Assembly (NCBI GenBank): GCA_963204795.1
Contig: CAUJHX010000281.1
Span: 1 to 32,282, forward strand
Direction: 5' to 3'
Origin: Pseudomonadota bacterium
GTDB taxonomy: Bacteria; Pseudomonadota; Gammaproteobacteria; Steroidobacterales; Steroidobacteraceae
Length of the DNA stretch: 32,282 bases
Below, piece by piece: positions 1 to 8,555 of this stretch. A model generated the notes under the pieces. It was not told the origin of the DNA. It made no database searches and saw nothing but the letters and a program-made list of their open reading frames with translations. The stretch's first letter is position 1; each line of letters starts with the position of its first letter. Made by a program: the position numbers and the translations under genes.

Positions 1-5
1 CGCCG

Positions 6-401
6 ATGATTTTCGGCATCGGGGTGGACGTGCTCGAGGCCGCGCGCGTGCAGCGGGTATACGAGCGATACGGTGGGCACTTCGTCGAGCGGTTGCTGAT
101 GCCCGCGGAGCGCGCGCAAATGGCGCTCACGAAGCGCACGGAGCGTTTTCTCGCGATGCGCTTCGCGGCGAAGGAGGCGATCGTCAAGGCGCTGGGCACC
201 GGCTTTGCCCACGGTGTGTGGATCCGCGATGTCGGTGTCGTGCAGAACGCCTGGGGCCGCCCCGAGGTCGTGTACTCGCCACGCGGGGATGCCGTGCGGC
301 GGGCACTCGGCGTCGGTGACGGCCATGTGACACTGACAGACGAGTCGGGCCTGATCGTCGCTGTCGCGGTGCTCGAGCGCGTCCCGGGGGTGGGGCGTTG
401 A
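6..401 (+). CDS. acpS: Holo-[acyl-carrier-protein] synthase AcpS
   Basis: Transfers 4'-phosphopantetheine from CoA to a serine of apo-ACP, activating it for fatty acid synthesis in the cytoplasm. The 131-residue length is normal for the family. The N-terminal GIGVD motif carries the metal-binding Asp8, and RFAAKEAIVKALGTG carries the second metal ligand Glu57; both signatures are intact. The ATG at 6 is the first codon that allows the complete N-terminal beta strand. In many proteobacteria pdxJ lies just upstream. The bases cgccgATGA would let an upstream gene end at TGA 7-9 in an ATGA overlap, but too little sequence is present to show this. The stop overlaps the TTG start of the next gene, so the two are probably translationally coupled. 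Confidence 0.96.
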   Translation: MIFGIGVDVLEAARVQRVYERYGGHFVERLLMPAERAQMALTKRTERFLAMRFAAKEAIVKALGTGFAHGVWIRDVGVVQNAWGRPEVVYSPRGDAVRRALGVGDGHVTLTDESGLIVAVAVLERVPGVGR

Positions 402-1180
402 ACGTACTCGTGTTCGACATCGAGACCGTGCCGGATGTGGCTCTCGGGCGGCGGGCGTACGGGCTCGAAGGGCTCGCCGACGCGGAAGTCGCCAAGGCGA
501 TGTTCGCGCGGCGTCGACAGGAGACCGGCAGCGACTTCCTGCCACACGAGCAGCACCGGGTCGTGGCGATTTCCTGCGCGCTGCGCACACGCGACCAGCT
601 GCGGGTATGGAGCCTCGGCGAGCCGGACGCATCCGAGGGCGATATCGTCGGGCGTTTCTTCGAGGGGATCGAGCGCTACACACCCGATCTTGTGTCGTGG
701 AACGGCGGCGGATTCGATCTGCCCGTGCTGAACTACCGGGCGCTCGCGGCAGGAATAGAGGCGCCGACCTACTGGGAAACGGGCGACGGCAATGCCGCAT
801 TCCGCTACAACAACTACCTCAGCCGTTACCACTGGCGCCACCTCGACCTGATGGATGTACTCTCCGGCATGCAGCCGCGCGCCCGTGCCTCGCTCGAGGA
901 CATGGCGCACCTCCTGGGCCTTCCCGGCAAGCTCGGTTTCTCGGGCGCGAAAGTCTGGGACGCCTGGCAGGCAGGGGAAATCCTCGCCATACGCCGCTAT
1001 TGCGAGACCGACGTGCTCAATACCTGGCTCGTCTACCTGCGCTTCGAACGGCTGCGCGGCCATCTGTCGCGGGAGCAGTACCTTGCCGAGGTCGAGCGCG
1101 TGCGCGCCTTTCTTGCGGCCTCGGGCGAGCCGCACCATGCGGAGTTTCTGGCGGCATGGACGACTTCGAGTCGGGCGTAG
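398..1180 (+). CDS. Predicted 3'-5' exonuclease, PolB-like (DEDDy superfamily)
   Basis: Protein of 260 residues resembling the exonuclease domain of family B DNA polymerases standing alone (the DNA_pol_B_exo2 type). All three exonuclease motifs are visible: motif I VFDIETVPD with Asp7 and Glu9, motif II SWNGGGFDLPVLNYRAL, and motif III YCETDVLNTW with the Tyr and Asp of the DEDDy class. It is therefore expected to be an active metal-dependent 3'-5' exonuclease. The substrate (DNA or RNA) cannot be read from sequence. Translation begins at a TTG that overlaps the acpS stop, and the 3' end overlaps rlmD by 25 bases. Neighbourhood with rlmD hints at a role in nucleic acid quality control, but this is inference. 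Confidence 0.88.
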   Translation: MNVLVFDIETVPDVALGRRAYGLEGLADAEVAKAMFARRRQETGSDFLPHEQHRVVAISCALRTRDQLRVWSLGEPDASEGDIVGRFFEGIERYTPDLVSWNGGGFDLPVLNYRALAAGIEAPTYWETGDGNAAFRYNNYLSRYHWRHLDLMDVLSGMQPRARASLEDMAHLLGLPGKLGFSGAKVWDAWQAGEILAIRRYCETDVLNTWLVYLRFERLRGHLSREQYLAEVERVRAFLAASGEPHHAEFLAAWTTSSRA

Positions 1181-2475
1181 TCCTCGCGCTCAATCACGAC
1201 GGCGACGGGATCGTGAAGGCGGGCAAGACGGCCTTCGTGCCGGGCGCGCTGCCGGGCGAGACCATCCGCTACCGGCGCACACGCCGCCATCGCCAGCACG
1301 ATGAAGCGCAGCTCGTCGAGGTGATCGTACCCGCCGCCGAACGCGTCGTGCCACCTTGTCCGCATTTCGGTGTCTGCGGAGGCTGTGCGCTCCAGCACCT
1401 TGCGCCGGCGGCCCAGCTTGCCGGCAAGGGCGCGGAACTTGCAGACTGCCTCGAGCGCATCGGACGCGTGGCGCCGCGTGAATGGCTCGCGCCGCTTGCG
1501 GGGCCGGCGTGGAACTATCGCCGGCGTGCGCGCCTGAGTGCGCGTTTCGTGAGAAAGAAGGGCCGCTCGCTCGTCGGCTTCCGGGAGCGTGCCGCGCCTT
1601 ACGTCGCGCAGATCGACAGCTGCCGTGTGCTCGCGCCGCCGTTCGATACGCTCGTGACGCCCCTGTCAGCACTCCTCACCCGCCTCTCGATCCGCGAGCG
1701 CATCCCGCAGGTCGAGATTGCCGTGGGCGACGGCGCCAGGGCCGTGATCCTGCGCGTGCTGACCGCGCCGTCGCCCCCGGACCTCGACACCCTGCGCGCA
1801 TTTGGCATGGCTCACGATGTCACGATGTACCTGCAGCCGGGTGGCCTCGACACGGTGGCGCCCCTGGACGGTGTGCCCGCGGCGCTCGACTACGCGCTGC
1901 CCGAATTCAATCTGCGTCTCGCCTTCGAGCCGGTCGATTTCATCCAGGTCAACGCAGCCATCAACCAGGCGCTCGTGGCGCGAGCCGCGCGACTGCTCGA
2001 CGCGGGGCCGGGCGATCGCGTGCTCGACCTCTTCTGCGGGCTCGGCAATTTCACCCTGGCGCTGGCACGTGGCGCAGGCCATGTGGTTGGTGTCGAAGCG
2101 GATGCAGGGCTGATCCGGCGCGCGCGGGCGAACGCGCTGCGCAATGACATCGGCAACGCCGAGTTTCATGTCGGTGATTTGGCGGCGTCGGATGTTGCGG
2201 GGAGCAGCTGGTGGGCGGGTGGCTTCTCGCATGTCCTGCTCGACCCACCGCGCGCGGGCGCGCGCGAAGCGCTGCCGGCGATCGCACGCCTCGCGCCGCG
2301 ACGCATCGTCTACATCTCCTGCCACCCGGGGACCTTTGCGCGGGATCTCGGCATTCTCGTTCATGAGCACGGCTATGCCCTGATGGCGGCTGGCGTTCTC
2401 GACATGTTCCCGCAGACGGCCCATGTCGAATCGATGGCGGTACTCGAACCAATCCACGATACTTGCCGGCCATGA
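1156..2475 (+). CDS. rlmD: 23S rRNA (uracil-1939-C5)-methyltransferase RlmD
   Basis: SAM-dependent enzyme that methylates uracil 1939 of 23S rRNA; 439 residues against 433 in E. coli. An N-terminal TRAM domain (about residues 5-60) is followed by the Fe-S cysteines Cys68, Cys74 and Cys77 in CPHFGVCGGC and Cys156 in DSCRVL. The C-terminal Rossmann fold has the SAM motif VLDLFCGLGNFTLALA, the LLDPPRAG motif and the nucleophile motif YISCHPGTFARDL. The open frame extends far upstream to 607, but those residues overlie the exonuclease gene. The ATG at 1156 places the TRAM domain correctly and overlaps the previous gene by 25 bases. Its stop forms an ATGA overlap with nagZ. Confidence 0.95.
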   Translation: MDDFESGVVLALNHDGDGIVKAGKTAFVPGALPGETIRYRRTRRHRQHDEAQLVEVIVPAAERVVPPCPHFGVCGGCALQHLAPAAQLAGKGAELADCLERIGRVAPREWLAPLAGPAWNYRRRARLSARFVRKKGRSLVGFRERAAPYVAQIDSCRVLAPPFDTLVTPLSALLTRLSIRERIPQVEIAVGDGARAVILRVLTAPSPPDLDTLRAFGMAHDVTMYLQPGGLDTVAPLDGVPAALDYALPEFNLRLAFEPVDFIQVNAAINQALVARAARLLDAGPGDRVLDLFCGLGNFTLALARGAGHVVGVEADAGLIRRARANALRNDIGNAEFHVGDLAASDVAGSSWWAGGFSHVLLDPPRAGAREALPAIARLAPRRIVYISCHPGTFARDLGILVHEHGYALMAAGVLDMFPQTAHVESMAVLEPIHDTCRP

Positions 2476-3524
2476 CACTCGGCCCGCTTATGGTCGACCT
2501 CAAAGGCCCCGAGCTCGACGCCGAAGAGCGCGAGATGCTGGCGCACCCGCTCGTCGGCAGTGTCATCCTCTTCACGCGCAACTACGTCGATCCGGCACAG
2601 CTCGAGTACCTGACGACGGCCATTCATGCCGTGCGCCAGCCGGCCCTGGTGGTTGCGGTCGATCAGGAGGGCGGACGGGTGCAGCGCTTTCGCCAGGGCT
2701 TCTCCCGTCTGCCGCCTGTGCATCGCATCGGCCAGGAGTACGATCTCGACAAGGCCCGCGGCCTCGAGCTGGCGCGCGAACTCGGCTGGCTCATGGCGGC
2801 GGAGCTGCGCGCCTGTGGCGTGGATCTCTCGTTTGCCCCGTGCGTGGACCTCGACTACGGCGTGAGCGAGGTGATCGGCGATCGCGCGTTTCACGCGCGT
2901 GCGTCGGCGGTAGCGGAGCTCGCCGTGGCTTACATGCACGGTATGCGTGACGCGGGCATGGCCGCGACGGCCAAGCATTTTCCGGGCCATGGCGCCGTCG
3001 TCGCCGATTCGCACCACGCACTGCCCGTGGACCGTCGCGCACTCGTCGACCTGGAGGATGACCTCGCGCCGTATCGCAGCCTGATCGCCAACCATCTCCC
3101 CGGCGTGATGGTGGCTCATGTGGCGTTTCCCGAGGTCGACGCGCAGCCTGCGAGCCTGTCGGCGCGCTGGATCCGCGGCGTGCTGCGCGAGGAACTGGGT
3201 TTTCGCGGCATCGTGTTCAGCGACGACCTTTCCATGGGGGGCGCGGCGGCCTGCGGCGATATCGTCGCGCGCTCGCACGCGGCGCTCGAGGCAGGTTGCG
3301 ATGTGCTCGCAGTCTGCAACGACAGGCCAGCCGTCACGACCCTGCTCGAGAGGCTGCGCGTCGCTCCCGATCCAGCGATGCACCTGCGGCTGGCGCGGTT
3401 GCGGGGCCGCGAGAGCCTGCCGCAATCCGCCCTGCTCGCATCGGACACGTGGCGCAGGAGCCAGCGGGCGCTCGCGCGCTGCATGGAGCGACCCGCACTG
3501 GAACTGACTGCGGGGCAGGCATGA
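2472..3524 (+). CDS. nagZ: Beta-N-acetylhexosaminidase NagZ
   Basis: Cytoplasmic glycoside hydrolase family 3 enzyme of peptidoglycan recycling. It removes GlcNAc from GlcNAc-1,6-anhydroMurNAc (peptides); in bacteria with an inducible AmpC the products control beta-lactamase expression. The 350 residues form one TIM barrel. Visible signatures are the substrate-binding KHFPGHG (168-174), the flexible catalytic loop DSHH (from Asp179) and SDDLSM (from Ser250) with the Asp nucleophile. Everything needed for activity is present. A TTG at 2463 is in frame, but the ATG at 2472 overlaps the rlmD stop as ATGA and matches family starts (MTLGPLMVDLKG). The stop overlaps the next gene, also as ATGA. Confidence 0.95.
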   Translation: MTLGPLMVDLKGPELDAEEREMLAHPLVGSVILFTRNYVDPAQLEYLTTAIHAVRQPALVVAVDQEGGRVQRFRQGFSRLPPVHRIGQEYDLDKARGLELARELGWLMAAELRACGVDLSFAPCVDLDYGVSEVIGDRAFHARASAVAELAVAYMHGMRDAGMAATAKHFPGHGAVVADSHHALPVDRRALVDLEDDLAPYRSLIANHLPGVMVAHVAFPEVDAQPASLSARWIRGVLREELGFRGIVFSDDLSMGGAAACGDIVARSHAALEAGCDVLAVCNDRPAVTTLLERLRVAPDPAMHLRLARLRGRESLPQSALLASDTWRRSQRALARCMERPALELTAGQA

Positions 3525-4450
3525 AAGACTGGTCGGCGCAGTTCCTGCGCAGCGTGCTCGATGTCGCACCCGAGGGCATCGTCATCTGCGAAGCAGAGGG
3601 TGATCAGCCGGTCGTCTACGTGAACGCGGCGTTCGAGTATCTCACCGGCCACGCGGCGGAAGATCTCCTCGGGCGCAATCTGCGCCACCTCCAGGGCAGC
3701 GATCGCGAGCAGGATGCCCGCTACCGGTTGCAGCAGGCGATCGAGCGCGGCGATTCCTGCCAGGTGCTGCTGCGCAACTACCGCAAGAACGGCGGTGTCT
3801 TCTGGGTCGACATCCAGATGCAGCCGGTGCGCGATCCGGCCGGGCGGGTCACGCATTTCATCGGCTATCACCGTGACGCGAGCGAGCGCCCGCGCACGGC
3901 CGCGAAAGCACTGGCGGGTCTGCCGGGCTGGATGCGTGAAGATCGCCTGACGACACTCACCACGCGCCCGTATTTCGAGGAGTTGCTGAAGCGGGACTGG
4001 GCCCTCGCGCAGCGCGAGATGCGCCAGCTCGGACTCGCGATTTTCGACCTCGACAGCCTGGGTGCCTACAACGACACGTATGGCCGGGCGGGCGGGGATG
4101 CCTGTATCCGCCGCACCGCGAGCCTCATTGCCGCGTCATTCCGTCGCGGCAGCGATCTGCTCGGGCGCTGGGACGGTGGCGGCATCGCGGTGCTCGCACA
4201 CGGCGCAAGCGAGGAGAAGCTCGGCGAGTATGCGCAGATCCTCGTGCAGCGCGTGCGGGACCAGCAGGTCCACCATCCACGCTCGGCCGCGAAGTTCGTG
4301 ACCGTGAGTGTCGGTATCGCGAGCTGCATGCCGATGCGCGATCAGCCGGTCACGCTGCTCGTGAACGCCGCTGAGGCCGCGCTCGGTCGCGCCAAGGCAC
4401 AGGGGCGCAACCGCATCGCCTTTGCCGCGAAAGGCGACTACAAGCCCTGA
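3521..4450 (+). CDS. LOV-like PAS / degenerate GGDEF protein
   Basis: A 309-residue two-domain signalling protein. Residues about 5-120 form a PAS domain of the LOV subtype: GRNLRHLQG (51-59), NYRKNGGVFW (86-95), VRDPAGRVTHFIGY (103-116). The position that holds the flavin-adduct Cys in LOV photoreceptors is Leu54, and the conserved Gln near the end of the domain is His117. Residues about 140-305 are a GGDEF fold: FDLD (175-178), NDTYGRAGGD (184-193), and a C-terminal ALGRAKAQGRNR helix. Its signature reads DGGGI (218-222) instead of GGDEF, so diguanylate cyclase activity is probably lost; a ligand-binding or protein-interaction role is more likely. It has no membrane segment. It is the last gene of the acpS run, coupled to nagZ by ATGA. 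Confidence 0.85.
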   Translation: MKDWSAQFLRSVLDVAPEGIVICEAEGDQPVVYVNAAFEYLTGHAAEDLLGRNLRHLQGSDREQDARYRLQQAIERGDSCQVLLRNYRKNGGVFWVDIQMQPVRDPAGRVTHFIGYHRDASERPRTAAKALAGLPGWMREDRLTTLTTRPYFEELLKRDWALAQREMRQLGLAIFDLDSLGAYNDTYGRAGGDACIRRTASLIAASFRRGSDLLGRWDGGGIAVLAHGASEEKLGEYAQILVQRVRDQQVHHPRSAAKFVTVSVGIASCMPMRDQPVTLLVNAAEAALGRAKAQGRNRIAFAAKGDYKP

Positions 4451-4467
4451 CGGGCTGCCAGCCGTGC

Positions 4468-5013
4468 TCAGCGCGCTGCGGTCACGATCGCGATCAGGCC
4501 GAAATCGGGGTTGTCGAAATAGTTCTTCTCGCCGAGGCGCACGCGCCTGATCTCGCTGATGGTCGCCCGGCCAAGAGTCACCGAGAAGCCAAGGTGCAGG
4601 TATTGCCCGCGCTCGAGAAAGGCAGTTCCCGCGAGGCCCTCTGCAGAGATGCCAAGACGGGCGAGCGGAAAGCCGCTGCGTGACCCCCAGGGACTGGGCG
4701 TCTGTGACCAGCCGGCATGCGCGAGCGGCCGGTAGGCGCCGCTCGCGCGCAAGCGCTCCACGATGGCACCAAGCTGCAGGCTCGTGGCGGGCATCGGCCC
4801 GATGAGCCGTGCAACACCACCGCCTCCGGCCACATCGGTGCTGTCGCTGCCCCCTGCAGGCCGATCACCCGGGATGCCTTCGGCGTCAGCCGAATTGCCA
4901 CCCGTGCGAAAGACGATCACTTCGATGTTGTAGGCGCCACCTCCCGTTTGCGGGATCGCGGGCGAGGTGAGGAAGGCGAGCAGCAGCGCGAGGCCGGCAG
5001 TCAGAGGTCGCAT
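4468..5013 (-). CDS. csiV: CsiV-family periplasmic protein
   Basis: Exported protein of 181 residues with a signal peptide (MRPLTAGLALLLAFLTSPAIPQ). The mature part starts with the YNIEVIVFR strand typical of the CsiV family and contains LRASGAYRPLAHAGWSQ, matching the family's conserved YRxLxHxxWxQ region. It continues with beta-rich sequence (GQYLHLGFSVTLG, IRRVRLGEKNYFDNPDFGLIAIV). In Shewanella, CsiV is an outer-membrane-associated peptidoglycan-binding partner of the LpoA/PBP1a synthase; whether this distant relative does the same is unknown. A Gly/Ser/Asp-rich, low-complexity stretch at about residues 39-68 separates two conserved parts. The gene follows mfd by 21 bases on the same strand, so it is likely co-transcribed with mfd, as in other gammaproteobacteria. 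Confidence 0.72.
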   Translation of the reverse strand: MRPLTAGLALLLAFLTSPAIPQTGGGAYNIEVIVFRTGGNSADAEGIPGDRPAGGSDSTDVAGGGGVARLIGPMPATSLQLGAIVERLRASGAYRPLAHAGWSQTPSPWGSRSGFPLARLGISAEGLAGTAFLERGQYLHLGFSVTLGRATISEIRRVRLGEKNYFDNPDFGLIAIVTAAR

Positions 5014-5034
5014 GCCGATAGTGTAGCGCGCCCT

Positions 5035-8000
5035 TTACGCTGCCCGAAGGCGGGCGAGCAGCTCGCTCGCGAAGTCGAACCGCTCATCTTCCTCCTCGAG
5101 GTCGCGCGCGACGCGCAGCTTGAGCGGACCGTCGAGCCGGTACTCGCGCGAGCCATCCTGGATCAGGCGCACGACCGCGCGGGGATCGACGGAGTTCTGC
5201 GCCTCGAAGAGCAGGTAGCCACCCTGCGCGCCGAGATCGAGCTTCCTGACACCGAGCGCGCGGGCGGCGAGCCTCAGGCGTGTCACGCGCAGGAGCGCAG
5301 CGGCCGGCTCCGGCAGCGGTCCGAAGCGGTCAATGAGCTCGGCCGTGAGATCATCGAGGGCGGGCTCGTCCATGGCCGCAGCGATGCGCTTGTAGAGCGC
5401 GAGGCGCACGTGCACGTCGCCGACATAGGTCTCGGGCAGGAGGGCAGGCAGGCGCAGCTCGATCTCCGTCGGCGCGCCGAGCGGCTGATCGAGAGCCGGT
5501 TCGCGCCCCTCACGCATGGCCTTGACAGCGTGCTCGAGCATGTCGAGGAAGAGCGAGAGGCCCACTTCGGTGAGCTCGCCACTCTGCGACTCGCCCAGCA
5601 GCTCGCCCGCACCCCGGATTTCGAGATCGTGAGTTGCGAGCACGAAGCCAGCGCCGAGCTCCTCCATCGATTCGATCGCCTCGAGGCGCTTGGCTGCATC
5701 TGCGGACAGCGCCTTGCGCGGTGGCGCGAGCAGGTAGGCATAAGCGCGATGGTGGGACCGGCCGACACGCCCGCGCAGCTGGTGCAGCTGCGCAAGTCCC
5801 ATGCGGTCGGCGCGGTCGATGATGATCGTGTTGGCGGTCGGCACGTCGATGCCGCTCTCGATGATCGTCGTGCAGACGAGCACGTTGAAGCGCCGGTGGT
5901 AGAAATCGACCATCAGCTGTTCGAGGTCGCGCTCACGCATCTGCCCGTGACCGACCCGTACGTCGGCCTCGGGAACGAGCTGCGCGATCGCCGCGGCGAC
6001 CTTGTCGATATCGCGCACTTCGTTGTGGACGAAGTACACCTGCCCGCCACGGCGCAGCTCGCGCAGCATCGCTTCGCGCAGGGCTGCGTCCTGCCACTCG
6101 GTGACGAAGGTCTTGATCGCGAGGCGCTCTGCGGGCGGCGTCGTGATCAGCGACAGATCCCGCAGGCCGCCGAGTGCCATGTTGAGCGTGCGCGGGATGG
6201 GGGTCGCGGTGAGCGTGAGGACGTGCACCTCGGCTCGCAGCGTCTTGAGCCGTTCCTTGTCGCGCACGCCGAAACGGTGTTCCTCATCGACGATGATGAG
6301 GCCGAGGTCCTTGATGCGCACATTCGCGTGCAGCAGGCGGTGCGTTGCAACGACGATGTCGACGGTACCCGCCGCGAGCCCTTCGAGGACCGCGTCGGAC
6401 TCCTTCGAATTGCGAAACCGCGACAGCCCCTCGATCCGCACGGGCCAGTCGGCGAAGCGGTCGCGGAAGTTCGCGACGTGCTGTTCGGCGAGCAGTGTGG
6501 TCGGCACGAGCACGACCACCTGCCTGCCGGCCTGCACCGCGACGAACGCCGCGCGCATCGCGACCTCTGTCTTGCCGAAGCCGACATCGCCGCACACGAT
6601 CCGGTCCATCGGTCGCGACGCACCGAGATCCTGAACGACCTTCGCGATGGCGTCGGCCTGCTCGGGTGTTTCCTCGAACGGAAAGGCATTCGCGAAGCTC
6701 TGGTACTCGAGCTCGCGCAGCGGCAGGGCGAGGCCCCGGCGCGCCTGACGCCGTGCGTAAAGATCGAGGAGCTCCGCGGCGACGTCGCGCACCTGTACAG
6801 CGGCCTTCTTCCTCGCCCGGGCCCACTGGTCGGTGCCGAGCTTGTGCAGCGGCGCCGTCTCGGGTGCGGCACCCGTGTAGCGGCTGACGAGGTGCAGGGC
6901 ATGCACCGGCACGTAGACCCGATCGCCGTCCCGATACTCAAGCACGAGAAACTCGCCGGCCTGGCCCGCAACCTCCATCACTGCGAGGCCGACATAGCGC
7001 CCGACGCCATACTCTTCGTGCACGACCGGCGCGCCCGGGGAGAGGTCGCGCAAATCGCGCAGGATCGCCTGGGGATCGCTCGCGGCGCGGCGGCGCCGGC
7101 GCTCCTGGCGGGCACGTGCGCCGAAGAGCTGCGATTCGGCGAGGACCGTGATGGCGGGCGAGGTGATCGTGAGTCCCTCGATTTCCGGCGCGACCGTGAG
7201 CGCGAAGCGCCCGGTGCCGCCGGCAAAGGCGCCCCATCCCTCGACCGGTGCGACGCTCGTGCGATGCCCACGCAGCATGTCGACGAGCACCTCGCGTCGG
7301 CCTGCCGAGTCCACGGCGATCAGTACACGGCCTGCGTAATTGGCCAGGAAGGCATCGAGCGGCGCGAGCGGCTCGTCGGCGCGCACGTCGAGGCGCAGCT
7401 CGCGGGGTGCGACCGAGGGGAAATTGCGCGAGGCGCCCGTCGCGTCAGCAGCGTGCTCGCTCTTTACGGCCTCGAGCGTGATCGAAGGGAAGGCCTGCAG
7501 GTGCGCGAGGACATCGCGCGGCGGGGCATAAACTTCCGCCGGTGCGAGCAGTGGCCGCTCGATGTCGTGTCGATGGGCCTCGTAGCGCGCTGCGATTTCC
7601 TCCCACGCGCGGCAGAGATCTGTCTCGAGGCCGGGACCCGCCACGAGCAGGGTGCCGGCGGGCAGGAAATCGGTGAGGATCGAAGTTGTTTCGTGAAAGA
7701 GCGGCAGATAGAACTCGATGCCGGGTGGCGCGAGACCTTCGCTGACGCCGCGATAGATTGCCGAACGCGTCGGGTCGCCCTCGAAACGGGCGCGATAGCG
7801 GCGGCGAAACGCGCGCACGGCGTCCGGATCGAGCGGCGTCTCGCGTGCCGGCAGCAGACGCACCGAATCGAGCGTGTCGAGCGAGCGCTGCGTGTCGGGA
7901 TCGAAGCGCCGGATGGCCTCGATCTCGTCGTCGAAGAGATCGATGCGCAAAGGCTGCGGCGAACCCATCGGGAAAACGTCGAGCAGGGAGCCGCGCAGTG

Positions 8001-8490
8001 CGAATTCGCCCGGACCGGTCACCTGACTGACTGCGACATAGCCCGATGCGACGAGGCGCGCGCGCAATGGCTCGAGCGCGAGACGCTCGCCGCGCGCAAG
8101 GCGGAAGCTGCGACCTGCGATGTACTCGGCAGGTGGCAGCCGGCCGAGCAAGGTGTCCGCCGCGACGAGCAGCACGCCGCCTCCCGCGACGGGCAGGTCG
8201 GCGAGTGTCGCGAGGCGCCCCGAGGTGATGTCCGGATGCGGCGAAAAGCGGTCGTAGGGCAGCACTTCCCAGTCGGCGAACTCGAGGATCGGAACGTGCC
8301 CGTCACTGTAGAAGCCGATTTCAGCGGCACGGCGCTCGACCTCGCGCGTACTGGCGCAAACGACGAGCAACAGCCCGCCCGCGCGCGCCGCTGCCTCAGC
8401 CAGCGCCAGGGATGGCGCGCTGCCGTAGAGCTGGTGCCAGCGGACATGCCGGCGCGAAGCGTCGGGAAGCAGGGGTTCGAACAGGCTCAT
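5035..8490 (-). CDS. mfd: Transcription-repair coupling factor Mfd
   Basis: ATP-dependent translocase that removes stalled RNA polymerase from DNA lesions and recruits UvrA; 1151 residues against 1148 in E. coli. Domain order is normal. The UvrB-like N-terminal module is followed by the RNA polymerase-interacting domain near residue 490 (VVHEEYGVGRYVGL). The helicase core has Walker A GDVGFGKTEVAM near 635, the DEEH box VDEEHRFG near 735, motif III TLTATPIPRT and motif VI QLRGRVGRS, and a C-terminal TRCF domain follows. An in-frame TTG at 8508 lies inside a 20-bp palindrome. The ATG at 8490 (MSLFEPLLP) is preferred, though no clear ribosome-binding site precedes it. The upstream neighbour on the same strand is the small exported protein, 65 bases away. 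Confidence 0.97.
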   Translation of the reverse strand: MSLFEPLLPDASRRHVRWHQLYGSAPSLALAEAAARAGGLLLVVCASTREVERRAAEIGFYSDGHVPILEFADWEVLPYDRFSPHPDITSGRLATLADLPVAGGGVLLVAADTLLGRLPPAEYIAGRSFRLARGERLALEPLRARLVASGYVAVSQVTGPGEFALRGSLLDVFPMGSPQPLRIDLFDDEIEAIRRFDPDTQRSLDTLDSVRLLPARETPLDPDAVRAFRRRYRARFEGDPTRSAIYRGVSEGLAPPGIEFYLPLFHETTSILTDFLPAGTLLVAGPGLETDLCRAWEEIAARYEAHRHDIERPLLAPAEVYAPPRDVLAHLQAFPSITLEAVKSEHAADATGASRNFPSVAPRELRLDVRADEPLAPLDAFLANYAGRVLIAVDSAGRREVLVDMLRGHRTSVAPVEGWGAFAGGTGRFALTVAPEIEGLTITSPAITVLAESQLFGARARQERRRRRAASDPQAILRDLRDLSPGAPVVHEEYGVGRYVGLAVMEVAGQAGEFLVLEYRDGDRVYVPVHALHLVSRYTGAAPETAPLHKLGTDQWARARKKAAVQVRDVAAELLDLYARRQARRGLALPLRELEYQSFANAFPFEETPEQADAIAKVVQDLGASRPMDRIVCGDVGFGKTEVAMRAAFVAVQAGRQVVVLVPTTLLAEQHVANFRDRFADWPVRIEGLSRFRNSKESDAVLEGLAAGTVDIVVATHRLLHANVRIKDLGLIIVDEEHRFGVRDKERLKTLRAEVHVLTLTATPIPRTLNMALGGLRDLSLITTPPAERLAIKTFVTEWQDAALREAMLRELRRGGQVYFVHNEVRDIDKVAAAIAQLVPEADVRVGHGQMRERDLEQLMVDFYHRRFNVLVCTTIIESGIDVPTANTIIIDRADRMGLAQLHQLRGRVGRSHHRAYAYLLAPPRKALSADAAKRLEAIESMEELGAGFVLATHDLEIRGAGELLGESQSGELTEVGLSLFLDMLEHAVKAMREGREPALDQPLGAPTEIELRLPALLPETYVGDVHVRLALYKRIAAAMDEPALDDLTAELIDRFGPLPEPAAALLRVTRLRLAARALGVRKLDLGAQGGYLLFEAQNSVDPRAVVRLIQDGSREYRLDGPLKLRVARDLEEEDERFDFASELLARLRAA

Positions 8491-8510
8491 CGTTGCCGCG
8501 GGCGGCAACG
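8491..8510. repeat. 20-bp perfect palindrome abutting the mfd start
   Basis: The sequence cgttgccgcgggcggcaacg is a perfect inverted repeat (8-bp arms around a self-complementary CGGG/CCCG core). It touches the ATG of mfd directly and occupies the place where a ribosome-binding site should be. It could be an operator, or an mRNA hairpin limiting mfd translation. Confidence 0.6.
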
Positions 8511-8555
8511 GGCCGCCGCGGAGCGCGGCAGCTTACCTGTCAATGGAGCGCGGCG

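Noticed and set aside
607-1155. Upstream extension of the rlmD frame
   Set aside because: The extra 183 codons overlie the exonuclease gene in another frame and are not RlmD-like; the TRAM domain begins right after ATG 1156.
8539-8544. TTGACA (minus strand) as a -35 box for mfd
   Set aside because: No acceptable -10 hexamer lies 16-18 bases downstream; that stretch is pure GC, so it may be chance.
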